64,000 bases of DNA from a virus: the IMG/VR virus record IMGVR_UViG_3300035703_000072, positions 1-64,000 of that record. One strand, given 5' to 3'. Shown here one piece after another: positions 18,247 to 25,560 of the stretch. The translations under genes and the position numbers were made by a program. Positions within the stretch are counted from its first letter, which is position 1; every line of letters starts with the position of its first letter. Below the pieces are notes generated by a model, which worked only from the letters and a program-made list of their open reading frames with translations, made no database searches and was not told where the DNA came from.

Positions 18247-19661
18247 TATACGCTAGCATTAGGTTGTGTTGATTCTGACTTGATTTTTTCAATTTCTTCT
18301 GTTGGATTTTCAACCATGTTAAGCATTTTGATTGAAGTTTCAGTCGATAACAATCCAGCTTCTTTAAGCCCCTTGATGATGTTTGAAGCCGACTCCAAAT
18401 CATCAGGAAGTATTGAATTGAAATTGATGTCGTAATACAAATCGGTAGCATCTTTTTTCAATCCGATGTTAGTTGTTGTAATGCTTCCGGAAATCAATAT
18501 ATTTATGATTCTTTCAATCATCGTTCTGTTCTCTCCCTCGTTGCTCATAGCCTTGATAATGGCATCCAAGAACATCAACTTTAAAGCAACTCCCGATGTG
18601 TTACCCAATGACTTCAAATTGTCAAATGATAGGTCAGGTGTTTGAGAAATTGAGAATATCAACTTCCAAATAAGTTCGAGCTCGTTCTTATGGCTTTCAT
18701 TTCCTCCCGATGATTCGATGAACTTTGCATCGCCATGAACATACTTACCGTCTTCGTCTTTCTTCATGGCCAAATTGATAACCTTACCATCATCATCCTT
18801 ATCAGGAAGCGCTGTTATCTCGCCATAAGTAGCTAAAATTGGGTGAGCTGTTCTATCGTTGGCTCCACCGCCTTTAGAAATTGCCACCTCGAAACGATCT
18901 ATCAACTCTTTAACATCAAACCATTCCGGCTCGTCTTGCGAAACGTAAACAATAGGAATTCTATCGAAGCCATGAGGAAGCGAACTAATCAGTTTTAATG
19001 TTCCATCGGCATCATTGATGATATAAGACTTGGAAGCATCCCATATCTGAACATTGTTAACGGTTTTCTCGTCCAACGTTTGAGTTTGATACTCCCACAT
19101 AAACAATATCATATCGCCATTGGCATCGAAGTAAGGCGTCATTGTGCCTTTAGAGTTGTCTAAAACCTTTGTTTTGATTTCTTTTTTGGCATTCAATCCT
19201 AATTTAGCAAGGATTTTATTGAAAATGCCATCTTGCTTCATATCTGAAATATAAAAGTTCAAAGCGCCTTGGGTTTCGGTTTTCTTTAAGTAAACCAATT
19301 TTTGAATGGCAGCATCAATTCGGTTGTTTTTCCAAATCAATGAAATCAATTTGGTTAAATCGTTTTCAACTGATGGAATAAGAGTAACCGGCTTTCCTAC
19401 TTCGAAAGAAGTAGAAGTAGTTGATATTTTTTTGGCAAAGTTGATAGGAATTCTAACAGCTCTAACAAGTTTTGATTTTTCACCGGTTCCAACGGTTTTA
19501 TCCTTTTGGATATTTCCAACTTGTGTTTGCCTTTGGGTTCTGTCGAACTCCTTAAGCTCTTTTTTATAAGCGGTAATTTTTTGAGGGTCTTTTGTTTTTA
19601 ATTTGATTTTCGCAATTGCCGATTTCGGATCGGACAATATAAGCTTCAACAGTTCTTCCAT
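18246..19661 (-). CDS. Portal protein, SPP1 gp6-like, prophage A
   Basis: 471 residues, 17 bases after TerL. The order TerL-portal-scaffold-capsid and the sequence (VRIPINFAKKISTTSTSFEVG near residue 70; DLSFDNLKSLGNTSGVALKL near residue 345; helical C-terminus rich in Glu/Lys) match the SPP1 gp6/phage_prot_Gp6 portal family. It forms the dodecameric DNA channel at the capsid vertex and docks the terminase. It does not resemble the prophage B portal candidate. Confidence 0.85.
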   Translation of the reverse strand: MEELLKLILSDPKSAIAKIKLKTKDPQKITAYKKELKEFDRTQRQTQVGNIQKDKTVGTGEKSKLVRAVRIPINFAKKISTTSTSFEVGKPVTLIPSVENDLTKLISLIWKNNRIDAAIQKLVYLKKTETQGALNFYISDMKQDGIFNKILAKLGLNAKKEIKTKVLDNSKGTMTPYFDANGDMILFMWEYQTQTLDEKTVNNVQIWDASKSYIINDADGTLKLISSLPHGFDRIPIVYVSQDEPEWFDVKELIDRFEVAISKGGGANDRTAHPILATYGEITALPDKDDDGKVINLAMKKDEDGKYVHGDAKFIESSGGNESHKNELELIWKLIFSISQTPDLSFDNLKSLGNTSGVALKLMFLDAIIKAMSNEGENRTMIERIINILISGSITTTNIGLKKDATDLYYDINFNSILPDDLESASNIIKGLKEAGLLSTETSIKMLNMVENPTEEIEKIKSESTQPNASV

Positions 19662-19678
19662 GATTTCTGATTTATTTA

Positions 19679-21130
19679 TTAGTAATTTATTGATTTCAAT
19701 ACCTCTTCCGGTGTTTGTAAAACTTTAGACTCTGAATTAAAAGCGATGTGGCCATAACGCATATCATCCCATATATGATTGAAATTATCAATCGGTTGAT
19801 TGATGGCAATTCCATTTATCTCTCGCATTCTATAATTCTGTTGCTCTTTTAAGGCTTGCTGATAAAGATGGTTTTTAACGATATGAATCTTTTTAGTCTT
19901 CATAGAGTTAAGCCAGAACATTACCGACTTGGTTTTGCTAATTTTAAATGCATTAACGAAACCTTCTTTTCTAAGCCCTTTTACCATTTCAACGGTTCCT
20001 TTGTTCTCTCCGGTATATTTATCAGCAGAATCGCAAGGGATAATTGCTTCTTTATCAATTCCATTCGCATCAAGCACAGCGGCTAATTCTCCGGGCGTTT
20101 CGATTGGTTGATATGTCAATGGCTCGTACCAAATATTATATTCGTCCTCAGCGTATTTTCCGAGCACGTTCGGGTCTGTTGTAAATCCAAAGTCAATTGG
20201 GTAAATAGCTGCTTTATCTTTTGGAAACTCTTCAATCCACTCAACGTATGGAAATATGACGCCTTTCATAGCTCCACGCAATCCAAGTCCATAAACCTTC
20301 CAATTGAATTCATCGGCGGTTCCGTTAGCAATATTGGTCGGATGTGGTGGCGGTTGGTTTGATTTAGTCACCGGCTCGACCTTTCCAGTGCCTTTGTTAT
20401 AGCACATAATTATCGAATCCTTAACGATGTAAGAACCGGGTTTCCACGGCTCCCAAGAAAGGATTTTGTTTTTCTCTTGTGGAGAAATGAATTTGTTATT
20501 TTGGTATGTAGTTCTTAAAAAAGCGACATCGGGACGACAAAGTACATTGTCAAAAAACCAGTGATCAGTAACCGAAGGGTTGTAATCAGCCCACCAAAAT
20601 TTACGACAACGCAATTCCACCTGGTCAAATACTTCTTGTCGGATGAACATCATTTCATTGAAGAAAGCATAATCACAACCTCCACCATGCTTTCCATCCC
20701 CAAGGAAGTAAATTGTACTGCCGTTTATCTTGAAACTCTTAACCTCTTTAGCTCTATGGAATGGATTTGGAAGACCGTAATCATCCAATCGACGTTTGAA
20801 ATCATCGTACAAAGTAGTTTTGAATTCGTTGTAGGTTTCCCGGTAAATATTGATGGTGCAGTTCTTCTCTACATAAAGGCAAAGCCAAATGATGATATCA
20901 ACACCGGACCAAGTTTTTCCGGAACGCGAAGAACCTTCCAAGGCACAACCTCTGTAACCACCAATAAGCTCGTCTCTTTCGTTGTACAGCTGCTCATTGA
21001 TGGCTTTGTAAAGCAGCGCATAATTCGGGTTGGTTTCCTCGTCGATTATAGTAAGGCGCTTTCGTGAAATGTCAATATCCCTTTCTTTCAAAAGGGTTTC
21101 AAGTTCTAACATTTCGGCATCGGTGAGCAT
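19679..21130 (-). CDS. terL: Terminase large subunit, prophage A
   Basis: 483 residues. ATPase Walker A GSSRSGKTW at about 66-74 and a Walker B-like DYAFFNEMM around 160, with Asn-Glu where Asp-Glu is usual. The nuclease domain shows acidic residues in IYPIDFGFTTDP, IIPCDSADKY and WDDMRYGH, as in RNase-H-fold terminases. It packages DNA into the procapsid through the portal. The start overlaps the ParB-like gene stop by one base. Full length, no sign of decay. Confidence 0.95.
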   Translation of the reverse strand: MLTDAEMLELETLLKERDIDISRKRLTIIDEETNPNYALLYKAINEQLYNERDELIGGYRGCALEGSSRSGKTWSGVDIIIWLCLYVEKNCTINIYRETYNEFKTTLYDDFKRRLDDYGLPNPFHRAKEVKSFKINGSTIYFLGDGKHGGGCDYAFFNEMMFIRQEVFDQVELRCRKFWWADYNPSVTDHWFFDNVLCRPDVAFLRTTYQNNKFISPQEKNKILSWEPWKPGSYIVKDSIIMCYNKGTGKVEPVTKSNQPPPHPTNIANGTADEFNWKVYGLGLRGAMKGVIFPYVEWIEEFPKDKAAIYPIDFGFTTDPNVLGKYAEDEYNIWYEPLTYQPIETPGELAAVLDANGIDKEAIIPCDSADKYTGENKGTVEMVKGLRKEGFVNAFKISKTKSVMFWLNSMKTKKIHIVKNHLYQQALKEQQNYRMREINGIAINQPIDNFNHIWDDMRYGHIAFNSESKVLQTPEEVLKSINY

Positions 21131-21849
21131 TAGATTATCGTTTGTCTGTCGCGGTTTTTGTAGTTGTAAACACGCTCGATATTATAGATGTAGTTCTTCA
21201 AATCGCCCTGCTTATCCATTCCGTTAGGGTTCTGTTTGATTTTGTCTTTTAGCACCTCAAAATCGCACTTACCGGCATTGAGAATGGCTTGAACGGCACC
21301 GATTAAATAGCGGTCTTTTGAGAAGCGATACTGACCGAATAATTCATCTGTCAAACGCAATAAGTCTTTGGTGCTTTCGATGTGGTTTGCTTTGAATTCT
21401 CCGCTCTCAAATTCTTCTTTACACTTAACCTTTACGTTGTTCTTCATTAGCAAACCAGATATGGTCGAGATAGATATCTTAAACTCCCTAGATATCTCAC
21501 CCAAAACAACATAATCTTGAATACCCAATCGGGAGTAACAGTTCAAAAAATCATTTATAGTCCATTTTTGCCCGCGAGAATTTAGCCTGGCTATTTGTTG
21601 AAGAGTGAAATCGTTTTTGATTAAATAGTAAACTGGTTCCTCGCAAGCAACGCTTGTTTCAAATCTATGTTGGCCATCAATAATTCTTAAAAGACCATCA
21701 ATCTCTTTAACGATAATGGGGCAATAAGGCAGCATGTTAAAGCCGCTTTTGACATCATCAGTCAACTGCTCAACTTTTTTTCTGTTGATGTTTCTATTAC
21801 CGTTTATTGTTGAGAATAAAGAGTAGTCTTTTGTTTGAAGGATTTTCAT
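21130..21849 (-). CDS. ParB/sulfiredoxin-fold protein, 239 aa
   Basis: The N-terminal third has the ParB nuclease-fold signature IIDGQHRFETSVA (about residues 57-69) after NRNINRKKVEQL; the remainder is helical with possible HTH (ISREFKISISTISGLLMKN). Proteins of this type are frequent in Bacteroidota phages near terminase or methylase genes, where they may act in DNA modification or segregation. It is directly coupled to TerL (1-base overlap). A second ParB-type domain is fused to a methylase at 23957-25423. Confidence 0.75.
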   Translation of the reverse strand: MKILQTKDYSLFSTINGNRNINRKKVEQLTDDVKSGFNMLPYCPIIVKEIDGLLRIIDGQHRFETSVACEEPVYYLIKNDFTLQQIARLNSRGQKWTINDFLNCYSRLGIQDYVVLGEISREFKISISTISGLLMKNNVKVKCKEEFESGEFKANHIESTKDLLRLTDELFGQYRFSKDRYLIGAVQAILNAGKCDFEVLKDKIKQNPNGMDKQGDLKNYIYNIERVYNYKNRDRQTII

Positions 21850-21859
21850 GATGATACAA

Positions 21860-22033
21860 TTAGTTATTTTCTACAAAAACATCACTTTCTTTGAGGGTTA
21901 TTTTGAATTTATCGCCATCTGTACTCTCGGCAAAATCTAAAAGAGCATAGCCAATCAATACCGGATCAACTGTTTCTTTTCCGTCGATGAATATTCTGTT
22001 GTTTACAATTTCGATTTCTGAGTTTCCGGTCAT
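21860..22033 (-). CDS. Small protein, 57 aa
   Basis: ATG at 22033 (4-base ATGA overlap with the AP2 gene stop), TAA at 21860-21862, ten bases before the ParB-like gene. The product is acidic and beta-like (MTGNSEIEIVNNRIFIDGKE at the start). The overlap on one side and short gap on the other argue for a real gene. No family recognised. Confidence 0.6.
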   Translation of the reverse strand: MTGNSEIEIVNNRIFIDGKETVDPVLIGYALLDFAESTDGDKFKITLKESDVFVENN

Positions 22034-22296
22034 TGGTTAGCTTTTTTTAGGATTTGAAGAGGTTTATTTAAATTTAGAGCAATGATTTTTCGGTCTCTTC
22101 CTTTTGCTGCCTCTCTATCATTATCATAAAAACCACACTCATATCGAACGCCTTTAACAGTAATAGAAGAAACCCACTTTTGGGCTTGGATATTCCAAGT
22201 AACACCTGTGTACTTTGATACTCTTTTATGGGTTACGGCCTCTGATTGTTTACTGTATAGCATAAATTCAATTTTAAAATACTGCTGTCTTTCCAT
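22030..22296 (-). CDS. AP2/ERF-domain protein, 88 aa
   Basis: The ATG at 22296 is preferred; an upstream TTG at 22311 is in frame. After a short N-terminus comes an AP2 domain: KYTGVTWNIQAQKWVSSIT, then GVRYECGFYDNDREAAKGRD, the YxGVxW...W...I...G.....G.F....EAA pattern of this DNA-binding fold. AP2 domains occur in phage homing nucleases and small regulators; no HNH motif is present here. It lies just downstream of the RNA island. Confidence 0.75.
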   Translation of the reverse strand: MERQQYFKIEFMLYSKQSEAVTHKRVSKYTGVTWNIQAQKWVSSITVKGVRYECGFYDNDREAAKGRDRKIIALNLNKPLQILKKANQ

Positions 22297-22323
22297 TAAG
22301 GCATTTGCCAAGCTGTCAGTCTT

Positions 22324-22384
22324 TTGATAATTCAGCGTGGTTTGTCGCCGGCCGTTTCAAGAGCTTTGAAACAATCATTATCAA
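22324..22384 (-). ncRNA. Candidate structured RNA 1 (nested hairpin)
   Basis: An outer 8-bp pairing TTGATAAT (22324-22331)/ATTATCAA (22377-22384) encloses an inner 7-bp hairpin GTTTCAA/TTGAAAC (22354-22360, 22366-22372). It lies between the tRNA-like gene and the AP2 gene and has no ORF of its own. Folding alone supports it; strand is assumed from its neighbours. Confidence 0.35.
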
Positions 22385-22437
22385 GGCCTACGTTTCCGAC
22401 AAGAAAAGATTTATGAAGAAACGGCTACTTAACTACG

Positions 22438-22544
22438 TGGAGAAGAGAGGACTCGAACCTCTGACGCATCTGATTAAGTTTAGATCTCCCCAAATAAAAA
22501 CTACACTACAATCAAACCGCTCTAACCAACTGAGCTACTTCCCC
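22438..22544 (-). tRNA. tRNA-like gene 1 with oversized anticodon hairpin (identity unresolved)
   Basis: On minus: acceptor GGGGAAG/CTTCTCC (one G-U pair), D arm GCTC/GAGC, variable GCGTC, T arm AGAGG-TTCGAGT-CCTCT, discriminator A. The anticodon stem GTTTG/CAGAT closes a 40-base loop instead of 7, and the pairing can extend by three bases inward (GTTTGATT/AATCAGAT). Total 107 bases, CCA not encoded. The body is almost identical to the element at 37350-37436. No anticodon can be assigned with confidence. It could be a tRNA with an insertion, or a tRNA mimic. Confidence 0.6.
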
Positions 22545-22639
22545 GATTTGCTCGTCTGTTCCGAACCGTCAAGCTACTTAGCTAATGATTTCACCCTATT
22601 CTGGAAATTGATTTCCCGCCATAAACCGTTAGGGCTTGG

Positions 22640-22682
22640 TGCGTGTCCTATCTGCTTACTCCACGCATTCACTATTGCAGAT
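22640..22682. ncRNA. Candidate pseudoknot in RNA island
   Basis: Two interleaved 6-bp pairings: TGCGTG (22640-22645) with CACGCA (22662-22667), and ATCTGC (22650-22655) with GCAGAT (22677-22682). The a-b-a'-b' order and loop lengths 4, 6 and 9 fit an H-type pseudoknot on plus. Adjacent sequence at 22603-22616 is a short self-complementary hairpin. No ORF of merit crosses it. Strand and function are unknown. Confidence 0.35.
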
Positions 22683-22697
22683 GAATATTTCTTTTTG

Positions 22698-22770
22698 TAG
22701 CAAGAGCGGGATTCGAACCCGTGACCTTCGGATTATGAGTCCGACGAGCTGCCGACTGCTCTATCTTGCG
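22698..22770 (-). tRNA. tRNA with CAU anticodon (Met or Ile2)
   Basis: 73 bases on minus. D arm GAGC/GCTC, anticodon stem TCGGA/TCCGA around CTCATAA (anticodon CAU), variable AGGTC, T loop TTCGAAT, discriminator A. The first acceptor pair is C-U and the outer T-stem pair is A-C, so it is slightly degenerate. It lacks the three G-C pairs of initiator anticodon stems, so elongator Met or, after lysidine modification, Ile2 is likely. Phage tRNAs of this kind can top up codon supply or replace cleaved host tRNAs. Confidence 0.85.
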
Positions 22771-22775
22771 ATGTT

Positions 22776-22854
22776 AGGCTTCTATATGTGGCTCGTCTTA
22801 AACACCGGATTATGCCACATTCTTATCCGATACGAGTCTGCACGAGTGAAGCCT
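22776..22854 (-). ncRNA. Candidate closed-stem RNA beside the tRNA
   Basis: A 7-bp closing stem AGGCTTC (22776-22782)/GAAGCCT (22848-22854) bounds 79 bases. Inside are ATGTGGC/GCCACAT (22786-22792, 22814-22820) and CGGAT/ATCCG (22806-22810, 22825-22829), which interleave as a pseudoknot with favourable loop lengths on minus. It sits 5 bases upstream of the tRNA on minus. No T arm, so not a normal tRNA. Confidence 0.4.
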
Positions 22855-22861
22855 TTTTATT

Positions 22862-23098
22862 TTAACCAAAAGCAACTTTTGAACGTCTTTTTCTTTTTAC
22901 CATGTTGCTCTGACGAGTTGCAATATAAGTCCCATACTGCTTTGGAGTAACTCCATAATCTGGAGGAAACAAAGTTCTAGGAGCATCGCCCATTGACGCA
23001 CTTTTTTTAAATTCAATTGCGGATTTATTCGCTGTTTGTGCTGCTGATCCTAAACCAAGCATCGCTGCTGCCATTTTTAGATAAGTGTTTTTTCTCAT
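22862..23098 (-). CDS. Small protein with N-terminal hydrophobic segment, 78 aa
   Basis: Begins MRKNTYLKMAAAMLGLGSAAQT, a basic start and Ala/Leu-rich segment like a weak signal or membrane helix. The rest is basic, with a Pro/Tyr-rich middle (TLFPPDYGVTPKQYG) and a Lys/Arg tail (MVKRKRRSKVAFG). It has its own promoter with the palindrome TTGTATTTTATACAA at a fixed distance. It may be a DNA- or head-associated peptide. Unknown family. Confidence 0.55.
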   Translation of the reverse strand: MRKNTYLKMAAAMLGLGSAAQTANKSAIEFKKSASMGDAPRTLFPPDYGVTPKQYGTYIATRQSNMVKRKRRSKVAFG

Positions 23099-23122
23099 AA
23101 TTTCTACTGTTTTAAATCATTC

Positions 23123-23163
23123 CAAATATAATATTTTATACAATTCATTTGTATTTTATACAA
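23123..23163 (-). promoter_or_regulatory. Promoter with TTGTATTTTATACAA operator
   Basis: On minus, TATATTTG (23123-23130) is a TAnnTTTG element 25 bases before the ATG at 23098. Eighteen bases upstream lies TTGTATTTTATACAA (23149-23163), which differs by one base from the palindrome at 25486-25500, also 18 bases from its -7 element. Shared regulation is inferred. Confidence 0.55.
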
Positions 23164-23181
23164 TTAAAATTTCAAATTTTT

Positions 23182-23664
23182 TTAAGGTTGCTTTGCTGAT
23201 AAAGCCTTGGCAACGAGTTCATCAAGGCGTCTTTGCTTTTCAGGACCAAAACCATCTTCAAGGATAATCGGGTTTTCTTTATCGCCTTGTACCTTGATTG
23301 TTCGGGATGGATAAAGCGCTTCAAGTTTACTGATTTCCTTTTTGATGTTGTTCACAACGGCCATTCCTTTCGGAGTGCCTTTGTATTCATCTTTCATGTT
23401 CCGGATGTCTTGCTTTAATTCAGCAATACGCATGATGCGCTTCTGCTCAATTGTTGAAGCTTCCTCGCGCTGCCAATAAACGTATGCTTTATCAAGCAGG
23501 TTCTTGGCTTGGCGACGTCCTACCGGTATGCCGTTCTTGTCTTTGAATTGCTGAGTGATGTTTTTAAGTATCAAATAATCGGGCACGCCGTTGATTATCC
23601 ACCCTTGAATGATGAATACACGTTTTTCAGTTTCGATTTTACTTGACCTTGCACCTCTTATCAT
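23182..23664 (-). CDS. Probable terminase small subunit
   Basis: 160 residues: basic start (MIRGARSSKIETEKRVFII), an HTH-like helical N-terminal domain (GWIINGVPDYLILKNITQQF), a long charged helix and an acidic C-terminal tail ending LVAKALSAKQP. The pattern of HTH, central oligomerisation helices and terminase-binding tail fits TerS. It lies upstream of TerL in transcription order with the RNA island and four small genes between. No decisive motif, so moderate confidence. Confidence 0.5.
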   Translation of the reverse strand: MIRGARSSKIETEKRVFIIQGWIINGVPDYLILKNITQQFKDKNGIPVGRRQAKNLLDKAYVYWQREEASTIEQKRIMRIAELKQDIRNMKDEYKGTPKGMAVVNNIKKEISKLEALYPSRTIKVQGDKENPIILEDGFGPEKQRRLDELVAKALSAKQP

Positions 23665-23670
23665 AGCTAT

Positions 23671-23910
23671 TTACGCTTGGGGAAACAATGATTTTATGAT
23701 GCTAAGAATATCTCTTTGCTCTTGAACAATTGCTCGAATTTTTGCTGCTTCTTCCTCTCGCATCTTTTGAATGACCTCTGGCAAGCCATCCATTGAAGTA
23801 TTTGTCAACGCTTGTAAAGCATCTAGTCGACCGTCAAGCCTTTCTTGTAAAAGGTCTTTTATTGAATTAACAGTTGCACTCATGATTTTAAGTTCTTTAT
23901 CGTTATCCAT
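23671..23910 (-). CDS. Small helical protein, 79 aa
   Basis: Six bases before the TerS-like gene. Two starts are possible, ATG at 23910 or 23883 (MSATVNSIKDLLQERLDGRL). The protein is strongly helical and charged, with a coiled-coil look (KMREEEAAKIRAIVQEQRD). It could assist the adjacent small terminase, but this is only a positional idea. Confidence 0.5.
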   Translation of the reverse strand: MDNDKELKIMSATVNSIKDLLQERLDGRLDALQALTNTSMDGLPEVIQKMREEEAAKIRAIVQEQRDILSIIKSLFPQA

Positions 23911-23956
23911 GTCGGTAGAATTGTGATTTTACTACAAAACTACTGCAATTTTTTCA

Positions 23957-25423
23957 TTAATCTATTGCTTCAAGCTCTTCTCCGAGGTTCAATTCAGGAT
24001 AGTTTTCTTTGATTTTCTTCGGGTCGCCTTTGTAAAACACCAATACATTTTGGTGCATCTTACCGACTTTGCGACCGCCATTGAACTGTCGCTTAACTCT
24101 GATGGCTAAGCTTCCAACGGTATTAACCAATATGATTTCGTTGTACAGCTCCATTCCGGCATCCTTAAAGGCTTGAATAGTATCTGAAACAAAGTTGTAA
24201 TAGAAGCCTTTTTTATCGCGAACATCACCCACAACAAAGCAAGCGAAACGGTCGTCTTTCAACTGAGCGACTGATTTCTTGATGATAGAGAAGTAAACCT
24301 CTTTAAAGTCTTTGTAGTCCATATTGGATAAGTCTTTCGGGTCGTCGCTGTACTTTTCAAGGTCGGCGTATGGTGGGCAGGAGTAAACGAAGTCAACACC
24401 TGTGTTGTCAAAAGTATCAAGTACTTCATTGCTATCGCCATCAAACCAAAATGCTTTATCAATGCTTAAAATAGAGGCTTGCTTTCTATTGGCTTCCACC
24501 TGGTCCAAACGCAAATCTATACCGGCATAATGATAACCAAGCACTCCGGCAACAATACCCCGAACAGAACCACCGGCGAAAGGGTCAAGGATTTTACCAC
24601 CTTCAGGACAGAACCAACGGTATGATAACTCACAAAGCACTGGGTCGAAGATGCTCGCGCCCTCGTAAACGTGTAAGCCTTTCTTCTTGGCATAATCAAT
24701 GATTTCATCCCAAGAAGGCTCGCGCTTTAATGACTCGCGCATCTTGTTTCGTAATTCGTAAATAGCGGTCGATTGTCCGCTTTTTGCAATCAGTTCAACA
24801 TCTTCTCGGGTTTCCTGAGAATTGAACCCTAAAGACAACCATTTACGCTTTCTGTCTTGCCAAACACCCGAGCGAGTATCTAAGATTGAAAAAGGTGGAA
24901 AGATAAAACTATCTTTAAGCGATGCCGGAACAATCTTTTCAGAACTTCCACCAAGTTCACTTTCTTTAAGCATTCCCTCAAAAGCAATATTGTCAAATTC
25001 GGGTATGTTTAACATCGTTTGTAAATCGGGAAAATCAAGGTTAAAGTTCTGAACAAATTCAAGAAGTCCTTGCTGGGTAATTTTAGCATAGGCAGAAGAA
25101 TATACCAACACAAGCTCGGCGGCTTCTTGCATACTCTCGCAGTCAATGAAAGTGGCCGGAAGAAGCTCGGGAACATTGTAACCCGATTTTGAAACCATAT
25201 CCAAATCAAGAAAACGGTGGCGACCATCCAAGCAATACAAAATACCTTCACTCTCCCATACTTTGAACGGATCGGCGAATTGGTATTTAAGCAGCGACTC
25301 AATGAGTTTTTTGTCGCCATTGCTTATCCATTCTTTGAAGTTTTCTTGCTGAATGAATTGAAGATTTCGCCATTGGATAGGCTCTGTTTTAATGATTCTT
25401 GATGTAATTGTCTGATTACTCAT
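23957..25423 (-). CDS. ParB-domain/DNA methyltransferase fusion, 488 aa
   Basis: N-terminal ParB nuclease-type domain with CLDGRHRFLDLDMV (about residues 63-76). C-terminal amino-methyltransferase: AdoMet motif ILDPFAGGSVRGIVAG (about 276-291) and catalytic motif YSCPPYADLEKY (about 344-355), followed by motif-like FACFVVGDVRDKKGF. It methylates an adenine or cytosine exocyclic amine in a sequence set by the target region. No restriction enzyme gene accompanies it, so it is probably an orphan phage methylase for restriction evasion or control of packaging or expression. Confidence 0.85.
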   Translation of the reverse strand: MSNQTITSRIIKTEPIQWRNLQFIQQENFKEWISNGDKKLIESLLKYQFADPFKVWESEGILYCLDGRHRFLDLDMVSKSGYNVPELLPATFIDCESMQEAAELVLVYSSAYAKITQQGLLEFVQNFNLDFPDLQTMLNIPEFDNIAFEGMLKESELGGSSEKIVPASLKDSFIFPPFSILDTRSGVWQDRKRKWLSLGFNSQETREDVELIAKSGQSTAIYELRNKMRESLKREPSWDEIIDYAKKKGLHVYEGASIFDPVLCELSYRWFCPEGGKILDPFAGGSVRGIVAGVLGYHYAGIDLRLDQVEANRKQASILSIDKAFWFDGDSNEVLDTFDNTGVDFVYSCPPYADLEKYSDDPKDLSNMDYKDFKEVYFSIIKKSVAQLKDDRFACFVVGDVRDKKGFYYNFVSDTIQAFKDAGMELYNEIILVNTVGSLAIRVKRQFNGGRKVGKMHQNVLVFYKGDPKKIKENYPELNLGEELEAID

Positions 25424-25459
25424 GGGTTGTAAAAATGTTTTTTTGGAAATATTCTACAA

Positions 25460-25500
25460 CAAATGTAGCAAAATATACGATTGAATTGTATATTATACAA
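25460..25500 (-). promoter_or_regulatory. Promoter of the methylase with TTGTATATTATACAA operator
   Basis: On minus, TACATTTG (25460-25467) is followed 36 bases later by the methylase ATG. Eighteen bases upstream is TTGTATATTATACAA (25486-25500), a perfect 15-bp palindrome apart from its central base, matching the operator at 23149-23163. Confidence 0.6.
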
Positions 25501-25507
25501 ATGAAAA

Positions 25508-25529
25508 AACCGCCCTTAATCGAGCGGTT
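25508..25529 (-). terminator. Terminator after DUF4942 methylase gene
   Basis: AACCGC (25508-25513) and GCGGTT (25524-25529) form a stem with a 10-base loop. On minus a TTTTTT run follows. It closes the transcript ending in the gene at 25561, directly before the next promoter. Confidence 0.75.
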
Positions 25530-25560
25530 ATTTAGTAATTGTTTGATTTTTAACTATTTA

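Noticed and set aside
20561-21067. Plus-strand ORF of 168 codons inside TerL
   Set aside because: Fully antisense to conserved terminase motifs, with biased Ser/Ile/Phe composition and no start signals.
22305-22950. Plus-strand ORFs across the RNA island
   Set aside because: They cross tRNA and tRNA-like genes and structured segments; amino acid content is not protein-like.
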